Shown here: piece after piece, positions 48,429-60,900 of the stretch
Position numbering within the stretch: position 1 is the first letter of the stretch
Layout: the number at the start of each line of letters is the position of its first letter
DNA from: Acanthopleura granulata
Lineage: Eukaryota > Mollusca > Polyplacophora > Chitonida > Chitonidae
NCBI GenBank assembly: GCA_016165875.1
Contig: JABBOT010000014.1
Coordinates: 3,491,726-3,555,725, forward strand
Length of the DNA stretch: 64,000 nucleotides
Direction of reading: 5' to 3'
Position numbers and translations under genes: made by a program
The notes under the pieces: model-generated
Seen by the model: the letters and a program-made list of their open reading frames with translations, nothing else
What the model was told of the DNA's origin: nothing
Database searches by the model: none

Positions 48429-49889
48429 CATCGGTTGACCTTTCCGTGACATATTTTGAAATTTACATCCATACTAAACGGGTCTACGCCTTCAGTCAAT
48501 TTGCATAAAGGTCAGCTACGGATGCACATGCGCGGGGAGCAACAAGAGGGTTTATTAGGTCAAGTTGTTGACAAAGCACGTGAGCGTAAGTCACTAATGT
48601 GAATTACCTTGGACTTACTAGTCGTAAAGGCTACAGAATGTGAAAAAAAATGTGGCAGAAGAACAGGGAATGTCTTGGTGAACATAGTTTATCTCAGTCT
48701 TATCCAGTTCACGCAAGTCTTTTGTTCATTTTGTATGGATTCTTGTAGTGCAGAGTTTCTCCGCGTTAAGTGCTTTTTTCATACTAATATTTTGGTATGA
48801 AATGCCTCGAGTGTGATCTACGCCGAACCCATATTAAATATCACAGCCGAGATTATTGGCTAGGGAAAGTGCAAAGTAAAGAGTAGTGAAATGAGTAATG
48901 TTTGAAGATTTTAAAAACACCATCCGATAAATTGTTTTTGACGTTCTCTGAGAAACATGTATGTTTCATCGCCGTCAGATCATACAGCTGTCAGAAGACG
49001 CCGACATTTTGCCGAGCCGATGCTGGCTGATTGACATGAATCGGGCCCTTCGTTCTCTAGCGATGAAATGTCAAGCCGCGGTCCTTCACATCAGTGGCAT
49101 CCTACTAACTCAACATTCTTGTCGGTGCATTGACAAAACAAGGGGCTGCATCTAACAGTGTGTAATCGACTTGAATTCGCATCCGTATGCGAGGAGCTTT
49201 ATGTACATTCAAAAGCTAGAACGGTAATGATTTAACGGCCCGATTCATGACATATCCGGTAATGGGGCTTTACATAATCCTGCATTCTGATTGATACAAA
49301 TGATTTTCTCAGTTACCTCCCCTTATACGCGAAGGTATTTATTATTTGCCATTGAGCGTGTGTTATGCCCTAAATTTAAAATTTGTTGCCTTGGAACTAA
49401 AAAAATCGAAAAAAATATTTTATGGTCGTTTTAAAGTGTACGAACCATTTTCTATGGTTTGCCATGAAGCGGAAGTTAGCGAGTGGTTACTTATTCTCTG
49501 GTTCCTAGTTGTAGACGGGGCTCCAGAACGGGGTAGTCGCTTACCATTACACATCTATTTATGTAGAAGAGATTTGTTATACTTCTGTACACGTTTTGTG
49601 GAGTGGTATGCTGATTTCAGCTTGTCCCTCCGTCTAACCTTCGTGCATCCATCTGTCTGTCTGTCATTCAGTTCACCAGCACACACGCCTCTTCATCTAT
49701 TTTGGGGTTTCCGAATAATAAGTTGGCTCAAATTTTTAGAACCACATATTGACTGTGGCATTGCTGCGGCCCCAAAACCCTATCTTTCTTTGGTACGTGG
49801 GATCTTCACTGTCTACATGACTCATTCATGTACCCTGTCCCGTAAATGTGTTGTCCACATAAAGGAGAAGAAATGGTTTTAGTATTTCA

Positions 49890-51420
49890 TTTGTCGCATT
49901 TTGTGCCACTCTTAACTTAAATCTCTTCAAATGTCTTCTGAAATGCACACCTGTCTAGTGTACGCGGAAAAACCTGTTCCTGCCCATTTTACACCCGAAA
50001 ATGGACACACATATTAACAGGTGGGAAATAAATATCTTTTCATGGAAATCCGTGGTAAGGTCACCATCCTTTCTGGCGCCAGGAAAACAATTGCGCATGC
50101 TATGCACTCAGAATCTCAACATTAAATTCTATTCTCTATGACCCTCAAAAAGGATTTCCCCATTGGTTAATCTGGTTTACATGGAAACAGAAATTGGTTT
50201 GATATCACATAAGTTGCATTTTTTCCCGTTCTAAGAGGCTTTAAAATCTCTTCAATATTTGCCTGACATGTACGCTAGTCTTAGGAGGTGAGTAAAAACG
50301 CATTTTCCTAAAAACGGCAATCGCAAATGACAACCAGAATATGCCCCAAGCCTGATGTGGCTTACTGTCTGCAGAGACCCGAAAATCAGCCACGCATCCA
50401 GCAAAAGTCTAACACGGAAAATGTAAATGGCTCCGGTGACAAAACCGCCATTGGGTAAATATGGGTTCATCAAAGTTCTTTATGACCTTTCCAAGTGGAA
50501 TGTCCATACCTGGAAAGAGATGGCTATGGAATCACATAACTTGTTTTGTACCATTCTAACGTGCTGTTAAATCTGTTCAAATGCACCCCAGTCCAAGTTC
50601 AGGTCAATAAAATGGAGTCTGCCTATCTGTGTAGACCCCAAAATGACGCACATATATAGCAAAACATTAAAGTGTTCTATGAAAAATGTCTTTCTAGAGT
50701 GGCACAAATGGCGTTTTTGTCACCAGAGCCACTTGAGTTGTACATATTATACTTCAGTCGTTTGCTGTATATGTGGGTCAGCTTGGGATCTGTACAGAGA
50801 GAGAGACCGCAATTTAATGACTTCATCTTGATCTGGTGTGCACAGCAGAGGTCATTTGAAAAGATTAAGTAGTATTTTAGAGTGGCACAAAAAAAACTAA
50901 TATGACTCCAAAGCCTATTCTTCTCAGATGTGGACACCGTGATCACGATAGGGGGCCCTACCTCAGGGTCAAAGAGAACATGAAGACCCCATATTTACTG
51001 AATGAAGCTTTTGTGATAGGCTCATATATTGAATCTTTTAAGCCCACAATGTCCTTCTAGAGCGCAACAAGTGGCGGTTTTGTCACCAGAGCCATTTAAA
51101 TTGCACAAATTAAACTGCAACCTGTCGCTGTAGATGTGGGTAACTTGGGGTCTGTACGGACAGGAAGACATTGTATTGGCCTGAATTTGAACGGGCGTGC
51201 ACGACAGATGCCCATTGAAAAGATTTAATATGACTTTAGTCCGCGACAAAAGAAGTCAGTGTATTTCCAGAGGCATTTGTGTTTTGGCATGGATACCACG
51301 ATCACGATAAGAGCCACACAGGATATAAAAAGCCATATTAACTCGGGAAAAATAGGATGTAGAGCTGAGAGGTCAATGCCTCAAGTGAACCATTCCTTTC
51401 CAGAGCGGCACAAATAGGTT
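49890..51420. repeat. Cluster of diverged repeats of about 350 bp in inverted and direct orientation
   Basis: Direct copies start at TCTAGAGTGGCACAAATGGC (50693), TCTAGAGCGCAACAAGTGGC (51056) and TTCCAGAGCGGCACAAATAG (51398), spaced 363 and 342 bp, sharing TTTTGTCACCAGAGCCA and GATCACGATA. Inverted copies lie to the left: GGCTCCGGTGACAAAACCGC at about 50429 and related stretches back to 49890. The switch in orientation is near 50690. Confidence 0.75.
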
Positions 51421-51867
51421 GTCCCGATAGTCATGTCGACTGTTCATAATAGACTTGTGGCAGGTATTCTCTGTGTATGAAAGTCAAGTCAGGGTTTATG
51501 TGGACAGTGCGACAGTAATTTTGCCACCTAAAGTTAAAGTGATATGCGTGACAGAAGGGCTTCGAAGTGGATTAGTAACAGTTTAGAGCAACGTATTTCT
51601 ACATCATTACTTAAATCAACTAACTGATGGACAAAATAAGAAAGATTTAACTTAACTTCTACGAGAAGTTGGTCAGGATAAAGGGTTATCAAGAATAAAA
51701 TGCGCCGACACTTTATACCGTAAAATCAGCGAATAGTCGACATGCGAGTGCATCCTCTGGAGGCTCACCTATTTTAGAATGAGGAACCTGGAATAAGTAG
51801 CTAGTCGCCAAATTCAGCTGAATCAGGTTTGCCTTGGCCTAAACCACAGATAACAGTATCCTGTACC

Positions 51868-51999
51868 ATGGAGCGCTGGGTGGGAAGAGTTGCATTAGTT
51901 ACCGGTGCATCGGCGGGCATAGGGGCTGCCCTGGCCCGTAAACTAGTGAAAAGTGGCATGAAGGTAGCTGCATGTGCCCGGAGACTGGATCGGCTAGAG
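51868..51999 (+). CDS. DHRS11-like exon 1
   Basis: 44 codons. ATG with A at -3 (ACCATGG, strong Kozak context). Encodes the first beta strand, the TGASAGIG dinucleotide loop and CARRLDRLE, whose Arg residues suggest NADP(H) preference. Donor GTATGA. Confidence 0.95.
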
Positions 52000-54900
52000 G
52001 TATGAACATGGACCTGTACGCCTGTAACTCGTGCTTCTACAAGAGCTTGCCAGCAGGTGTATAGGCCCCTGTATATAGCTAAAACACAGGGCTCTACGAG
52101 CCCGCTGGTTTCACTGGCCTCGATTTCCCGGTAGAAAGGCCATCAAACTTGTTATACGGTTACTCCTTGTGTCGCTAATGATATAATGATAGAACGAGAC
52201 GTAGGCCCCGGTCTTAGTTCATTTGCATTCACATGCATTCTTCAGTTCTTATACTGTACATGGACGGCGTATAAATGCTCCTGGTGTGTGATTATTATGC
52301 ATATTTAACACTGGGCCATCATAATATAGTCAGCTACATGCCACTGAATGCAGCTACTATCCCGTTTATCCTTGTACTATAGCTTGCGTGCATATGGAGG
52401 TCAATTTTCCACTTGGACAGTATCCCCGCTGGAATGCCCCCCCTCCTGTAAATATATATATATTATATATAGATAGGTAGATAGATATCTTTATCTCAAT
52501 ACAATCCTATGGGTATTCACACCTAGCTGAACAGCGGAATTAGAGTTTCAAACTGATATAAGCAACCAATGAGTTCAGCTTGGCATATTCAGCAAATACA
52601 TGTATCTTGGTAAATAAACTTCTAACAATCCAACCATGATCAGCTGTTTCGATTTGGATACTCTCGTATTGAAACCTGTTCTGTTACATAGTTAGATAGG
52701 GTCTGTACTAACAGCCCTACATTTAGACCGTCAGATATGTTACTGTAGTTGAAGAGGCCAAGGACGACACGTAAGAAAGCAAGTTTGCTGAATTTGAAGG
52801 AGTTTTTTTTTTGTAGTACTGTACTTGAACCTTGGTCTATTTTCAGATGGATTGCGAAAAATTAGGTTAATATTAACAGTCCGGTAGTCGTGTGTGGTGT
52901 GCATATATAGGCTTACATGGGAAGACACCTTCCTGGAGCTGGGCTAAGAATAGTGAATGCGCACATTATTGAATAAAAGAGACTACAATATAGAGTATAA
53001 AACCAGAGCAGCGAAGACAGTGTGATAGTAGGCAAATGGTCACACGTTACTGGTGAAATCTGACCTCTGTCAACTTACTTTAGTTCGGGTTTCATTATAA
53101 CTGCTTGTGTGAGTGTTTCTGATGTAACAACTTACACCCCGTCAGCACCATGGCTTACGCAGAATTAGGTTAAAACGTATTGCAGTGATGTAGAATTAGC
53201 CCGAGGTACAAAGTTGTCCGGCTTATAGCCCATGTATAATTTACGGCCGATATACCAATGTCGGTTTCGACGCCTAGGTGCAAAGGGGCCATATTTGTTC
53301 ATTTATTTATTTGATTTGTGTTTTACGCCATATTGAAGAATACCTCACTTCTACGACGCCGGCCACCATTATGGTGGGAGGAAACCGGACAGAGCCCGGT
53401 GGAAACCCACGATCATCCGCAGGTTGCTAACCCTATTTACCACGGAGGACCCCCAAAAGGTCTGTAAGAGGCTCACTGGCTCAAACGTTCATGCCACTGC
53501 CAATGCTTGAGTGCTGATTCTCAGACTTTCTCGGATGTACTCATTAGTTGATTTGCACGAAACCGAGTTCAATCTTAAACCATGACCAAAGACGCGATCA
53601 GGTATGAAACTCTTTGACAGGATGTTGATGACAAAGGCAGATCTGGGACAAAGACAGTAATTTGATGATCTTGTAGCCTTGCCTGAGTTATGCTGGCTAA
53701 ATGTGTGTTCTGTCGCCTTAATTCGACGTGCTTCTTAGTTTCATTTCGCCATTAACGATGATGGAGTATGAAGCTGGAAACTGCATGTTTAATCGGCTTT
53801 TTTCGACATGTGAAGGATACATAGAGAAACAAATCGGAATGCACATTTCGGAAAAATTCCTTGAATTACTTATCCGTCAGTCTTTTTGCTCACACAGTAG
53901 CCGTCTTTGATGTTTTAAAAAAGTTTTTGTGAAAGGGGAGACTTAATTACCTCCATGTAATGATTTACTGTTGACACTTTGACATCCGTGACACCCCTCA
54001 TGCCATTACTTCCTTCATTGGTCTCACCCAGCCGGACTAGACATTCAGAATACTTTTTGAGACCTCTCTGGATACCAGTTTACATTAATTAAAAAGTTTC
54101 TGACAAAATCCTTCTCCGAATTAAACGTAATTCTTTCACTTGGCAGCTTGACGCTCTAACATGCCATTTCCTAAGTCGCCTTGTATATATCAGTGTTATG
54201 TATATATAGAATAGTGGAAAAGTGAATCGCATGGCATAAATATATGTATATCTCTCCGTGTATTTGCAGGCTCTACGTGATGAACTGAAGGGCGAGTCGG
54301 GTGCTCTTTTACCCATACAGTGTGACCTGCGCAAAGAAGACGAGATTCTCGCCATGTTCGAGAAAATCAAAGGCACGTGGTGTGGCGTGGATGTTTGCGT
54401 GAACAACGCTGGGTTAAACTTGAACGCGCCATTATTGTCCGGAAGCACGGAGGATTGGAGACATATTATCGATGTAAGAAAGTGGAAACTAATGTTCCCC
54501 CACCCAGCCCCGTCTAATCAATCATCAAAGCTGTGCTCTAAACGATTGTGCCTGCTTCTGAACATACCTACTCTCGTATTTGTTTACTTATTTATTTGTT
54601 TATTCCACTGATGTTTAACGTCGCATGAGAGCGGGCAGTTATCTACTGCTTGAGCCTTTCAATCACAAGGTGGCCTCTTTGGCCAAGGGGTTTAACGCGC
54701 AAGTCTAGCGTAATGACCCAGGTACCTTTCACCAATGTGACTGCAGTGAGTTCAAGCTCAGCTCACGCTGTCTTCCTCTTCGGCCGTACCTGGGAAGGTC
54801 CGCCAGCAACCTGCGGATTGGTCGTGGGTTTCCCCAGGGCCCTACCTTGGTTCCTCCCATCGTAGTATAAGTGAAATATTCCTGAATACGGTCGAAAACA

Positions 54901-57900
54901 CCAATGAAATAAATGGATAAATGAATTCAATCACTAGAACACACCAGGCGTGGACTCAAAACCGGCCTAGGACATTGAAATTGTCCATCCTCTGCTATCA
55001 CTGCTTGTAAGGCCTTGGTGACAACAATCGGTTGTCGACGCCTGTGTGGACGTTTGCGCAGTCTACCGTTCGCTCAAGACCTCGTCCTCCACCAATACGT
55101 GGTCCGTTTCAAGAAGAAGGGGCAAACTTGCGCCTGAAGGCACGTCCATGACAGCACATACTGAAGAGTACGGAGATTTATTAATGCCATGCAGTTTCAT
55201 TTGAATTTTTGGCAGTTTTCTATATATACTAGTTACGCGGCTTATCAAGTTGTTCATCTAAGGTTTTTTCACATAGGAAATCGTTTTGACGAGAAAATTA
55301 TTTTTTTACATAGGAAATCGTCTTTTAGGAGGAAATTATGTTTCATACATAGGAAGTTTTTTTTTCACATAAAAAATTTTTGCACCGGGTTGGAAATGAT
55401 TTTAACCGCGGTGAAAATATTAGCTCAGCGATGGAAATGATGTCCACATTGGTCAAAATAATTTCCATCGCGGTGAATATCGTTTCCACAGCGGCGGAAA
55501 TTATTTTATTTTTCGTGTGAAAAAATAATCTCCTCTGTAAAAATGATTTCCTGTGTGAAAAAAAAAATTCCCGTTAAAATGGTTTTCTAGATGATGAAAT
55601 AATTTTCTCGTAAAAAATGATTTCCTGTTCGAAAAGACTACTACTGTGAAAGAGAATTTTCTTCACTAAAAATTAATTTTCTGTGCAAACCGATCAAGCT
55701 GATAAACAGCTTGATAAGCCGCATAACTACCAAGTATATTTAGAAAACTGCCAAAATATTCAAATGAAATTGCATGGCATTAATAAAAGCCACCGTAGAA
55801 GAGATACGTCGTCATGCGCTGGACGTAGCGTTGAGACAGGTTTGTAAAACGGGCCCAGTGTGTGCATATCAAGTGTGGGGAAAGTTCCTCAGCGCTTGCC
55901 AAAGTTCGATGGTTTACCAACTTTTTCTGTTTCCTCCACACATAAACCTGATCGCCATCGTGTAAGTGAAAAATTCACTTTAAACAAGAAACAAGAAGTA
56001 AGACTTTGTTTCAGGTGAACGTCTTGGCGCTGTGTATATGTACACGAGAGGCGGTGAAATCCATGCGAGAGCGAAATGTGGATGACGGACACATCATCAA
56101 TATTAACAGGTATTACAAACGTCTCACTTTTTGTATGTGGTGTTTTTGTTGGTAGCATTCTACCAATCAACTAATTAATTAACTAATCGAGGTTGGTTCA
56201 GTAACTTTAGTTATAGGAATGTAACTGTGAAAGATTACAGCACAGAGAGTAAAACCAGAGGAACGACACAGTGTGATAGTTGGCAATGGGAAACGTTTTG
56301 TTAAACTTCTTCCCGCCTTTAAGAAAGTGCTCCAAATCCGTGTGCTCCTTTGTTCTTTCTTGGGCTACGTCATACTTTTAGGTGCATTTGTCTTTAGGTA
56401 GCACACAAACTCGCCGCGAGACTACACAAAATGATGTGTTTCAACATAGAGGGGGCCTCCGTGTCACAGCCGGCTATCGCGCTATCGCAGTGCAATGACC
56501 TAGTAGCCGTCCACCAATGCGGTCGTTGTGAGTTCAAGTCCAGCTCATCCCGGCTTCTTCTCCGGCCGTATTGCCAGCAACCTGCGGATGGTCATGGGTT
56601 TCCCCCGGGTTTTCTCCGGTTTCCTCCCACCATAATGCTGGCCGCCGCCGTATAAGTGAAATATTCTTGAGTACGGCGTAAAAATACAATGAAATAAATA
56701 AATAAATACCAACATAGAGTTTTGATCAGTACGTCACACGATGGAAAGTTGTCAATAACTTCCCAACGATCGGCGATTTACCTCAGGTATGGTATCCTGT
56801 TTTGATCAAGCATTAAAGTGACGCCCGTGCAGGATGTGAAAAAATTCTCGAATATGGCGTTTAAGAAGATTCAAAGATAGAGATATCAAGAGCGCTTCCT
56901 ACACGGTTGGGTGACTGAAACGTTGACAATTCCCTTGCTCAAATGAAGGTATCTTAACGCTGCAAACAGAAACTGCCAAGTGATGGCGGGTTGGAATCAG
57001 TCCATACTGCCCGCCTTCTAGGGGTTAACATTACACTTATTATTGATGTAGAGGTTCTCTTGACTACGTTTTCCACAAGAACCATTGGTTTATGATCACA
57101 TTGTCGTCGTCGCTGTTTCTGTTTAATTTACCTTTTCTTACATTTGCTATGTGAAATATAGTTTATTCCCACTAACATCAGGTTGCTCACGTGTAGGTGC
57201 TATGGTCTTCGGCATACACCGAGGCAATGCTAACACGAGCAATTGATACTTGCGGTATGTACCAAAGCAATGTTTACGCGACCAATTCATACATTAGACG
57301 TATAGCAAATACAGTGCTAACACGAGCAATTCATACATTCGGCATATACCAAAAACAATGGTAACAGAAGCAATTTATACATTCGGCATACACCAAAAAC
57401 AATGCTAACACGAGAAATTCATACATTTAGCATATACTAAAAACAATGCAAGTATAAGCAATTCAAACTTGGCGTTTCGGTTTCATCCACAGCACGGTCG
57501 GTCATAGGGTTGACAATATGCCAGCATTCCATTTCCTGATGGGGTCAAAGTTCAGCGTGACGGCCCTAACCGAAGGAACTCGCAATGAACTCAGGGGCTT
57601 GAAGTCTCACATCCGGGCGAGCGTAAGTCGGTATATCTGAACATTCACAAGAAATGCCTGAGCAAATTAGCGTAAAACCAGATTTTTGGTGCCTCATTTC
57701 TTTGAAAGTCGGTGTATCGACTTATTCCAAACTGTGTTGCAAGAGATATTGCAAGATTTGGCGCTAAACAATGTATTCTTGAATACCAAACAGGTTTTTA
57801 TTGAACCTGGTAGATAAATATGTAAATCTTCTTCCGGTTTTGTAAACTTAATATATATCTTCTTTAAACATACAGGTTCTGTTATCTAAGGCAGCGAATT

Positions 57901-60900
57901 CTCTGTACAATGATGTGAAATAAAGCAGGATCCCCTCACTAATGCGGTGGCTGTGAGTTTAAATCCAGCTGTGGATGGCTTCTCTTGCCAGCAACCTGCG
58001 GATGGTCGTGAGATTTCCCCAGGCTCTGTCCGATTTCCTTTTCATCATAATGCTAGCAGTCCTCGTAAAAGTGAAATATTGAGGACTGTGTAAAACACCA
58101 ATCGAATAAGTAAATAAGTTCAGTCTCAAAAGATACCAGGGACGATATATCCAGCATAGGCTGGAAATCTGAAGTCGATCCCGTCGTTCTGTCGAAACGT
58201 CGTTCTGTAGAATCTTTGCTCTTTCCTCTAGGCTATCAGTCCGGGCGTTGTCAAAACGGAAGCATTGGCATCAACTTTCCCGGACCAGCCAGACTTCATT
58301 AAACACATCCATTACTCCACCAAGGTGAGTAGAGACCTAGCATGTAAACTAAATGGTTGCTTCCTGCAGGTAGACTGTCACCATTGAGGAAACTTTCTGC
58401 CAGGTGACGATGTATGTTCTCCATTAAGCGAATTATTCGTTGTCCCGTGAAAGAGTTTATTTTTTTGGCCAATCAGAACGTCCTGACGCTGTCATTTTAA
58501 AGCACTGTGTTGTCTTGCGCAAGTTTCAATTCACACGTATAAACTTTGTATTTCACATGCACGTTTGTCCGCACAACTCTGGACTGCAACTTTGCTTACA
58601 CATCGCTGAGACGTTAAATCTACAATATATTTCCGTTCTCCCATAGTACTATACGAAGTCGCATCAGTAACCGTAATGTGGATCATCTTGTTTTGTTCAA
58701 GGTGTTTGCAAATTTTTGTAAGTCATGAATGTATTGGCTTTAGGTGATAAATTTCACAAAATTCATAACCTTTTACGTATTGTTTGTAGTTATGGTTTTT
58801 GCTCAACAGGTTTAAAAAAAAAAGAATGTAATCAGTGGTCCAGTGAAGTATCCTATCTAAACGAATACCTTATTTATTACGTGAAATCCTTATATATTAT
58901 CAGAAATTCTTTCAAAGTCTTTTTAAAGCGGCATGATTTAATGTTGTCAATGAGACCAGCTTACTCAGACTTTTGGGTGGTATTTTCCAGCGTTTGGAAT
59001 CCGAAGATGTGGTGGATGCGATCATCTACGCTCTATCAGCCCCCCCGCACGTGCAGGTATGTCGATCCTTACCAAAACTCGGGAGATCTCACGATCTGGA
59101 GAACAATCTCTCCCTCAGTGCGTGATGTGCTCCATATAGGCCGACTGGATTTATATCTCTGCCATCACTTGATGGAGTTAACGACTTTTCCTCCTCGTCA
59201 CTTTTTGATTTGGATTTTTGATTGGTTTATTATGCCATATTTAATTTCTTTTCACTTATACGATGGGTTTATGAATGGAGAAAACAGGAGTGGCCGGCGT
59301 AAACCACCGACCTTTGGCAAGTGAATGGCGCCTTTCCCACATGTGATGCACAGGATTCCAGACCATATTGGTGGTCTCCAGCAAATATTAGACTAAGCAA
59401 ATAGGTTGTGCCAGTGTTGCCGACCGCTTTTTCTCTTCGAATCCCCGCGAACAGTAGAATGTGCAAATTTCCTGTCCAAAGCTGGGATCTTGTGTCTGTA
59501 GTCACTTGATGACGACCGACTCCTGACCTGTGGTCAGTAAGTCTGTGGACTGACTCGTGGCTTCCCAGAAGTAGCAGTTCATCTTCATAAGACATCTTTG
59601 ATGTCAAACAGTTCTAATATCGTACATGAAGCCCACGTTACAATTCGTACATTAGAATGCATTTAATCCTATCTAAGAAAGTTCTTAAAATCAGCTAGAT
59701 ACAGTCTTCATCGGTATATCTGATGTTGACGACGTCGCTTATTCCCTTTTCTTCTAAGCCCATGGTTTGACGATCCCTGGAAATGAACTTTCACCCGCGT
59801 TTCTTGGACTTCACGACAAACAGCTTATGACTGAAAACCAATCATACTGATTTTGGGACTTCCGTTCAGAAAGCCAAGTTATCAATATCAAGCGAAGGAT
59901 GTAAAGCACAGTTCTGGCCGTTAGCCGGTAAAAGAACTTCCTTGTCTTTGTGCTTAACGTTACACATATTAGTTTATCCGACTTGGGTTTAACTCTGCCT
60001 TATAATTGTGTCTAATTCCGATTAACCCGGAGCTAGGGGTCGTATGTTCGTCGTATTGAGTGTGATCACCACCTTAGATAAATGAAGAGCTGCAGTCGAA
60101 GCGCACCTTAGATAAATATTTGATTATCGACACCATATATACTAAAATGGTCCACGATTCGGAAACTGATCTTATCCATCCGCCTAGAGCATTCATAGCG
60201 TCTTTTCGTTATCATTGAAAGCTGCTGACTGCTTCTTTTGGCATGGCTCCGTCCTCATTTTTATATTCTATATATTTTCTTAGTTCTGTGGTGGTTTGTG
60301 CTATTTGTTCGATTTTGGAAACTGATCTTGCGGTTATTGACCCGGAATTATTTTGGTTCACGGCCGTTATACGAATGTGGGTCTCGAGACTTTTTTACTC
60401 ACACATCAGCAATGACACTATGTGTGGAAGAAGCAGGAATAATCGGAGTGACAGCACCGCCATTGGCCGGATACTTGACAAACCTTCTGGTTTCAAGCCG
60501 CAGTTTGTCCAGCGAGGGTTGGATCGAGTCTGCGAACTCGGAAGCCAAACACAAGAAATCATAAAAAGCTGCCCTATCAATCGAAAATGAAATTTGTGCA
60601 TTGATTGTCAATAAATCGTGTGTCTTCTTTGATACACACATCAAAGACTCGTTGCAGCGCTGCCACAGATCAAAGCATTGTGGGGTTTAATAAGCAATAT
60701 TCAAAACCCTGTATATCCGCTGTACAACCTCTTGTAATCGTGTTATTGAAAATACTACGTAGTAAAGATTTTGATGTTCCTTCTTCAAAGGCCACTTAGA
60801 CATTTGAAGGCTGGGCAGTCTTCAGGCAGAGGCGTTCGTCAGGGATATTGCGTAACCCAACGTCTAGTATTATATTCCCGATTGCTAATGGGAGGAGTGT

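Larger units (their letters stand above)
46425..49890. other. Intergenic region downstream of TERT
   Basis: No exon recognised. Contains SINE family 1 on the minus strand (47587-47830) and a GC-richer patch at 48400-48560 with an NRF1-like site. An open frame of 178 codons at 49346-49882 has no recognisable similarity and no ATG at its beginning. Confidence 0.5.

Noticed and set aside
49346..49882. 178-codon open frame on the plus strand
   Set aside because: Begins with TTG rather than ATG, matches no family I recognise and has no splice context. Long for chance, but not enough to call a gene.
58725..59324. 199-codon open frame on the plus strand
   Set aside because: Overlaps DHRS11-like exon 6 (58991-59056) in a different frame and consists of intron on both sides.
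60238..60644. Overlapping frames of 81-115 codons on both strands
   Set aside because: No recognisable domain, several starts are not ATG, and frames overlap on both strands; probably chance in an intron.
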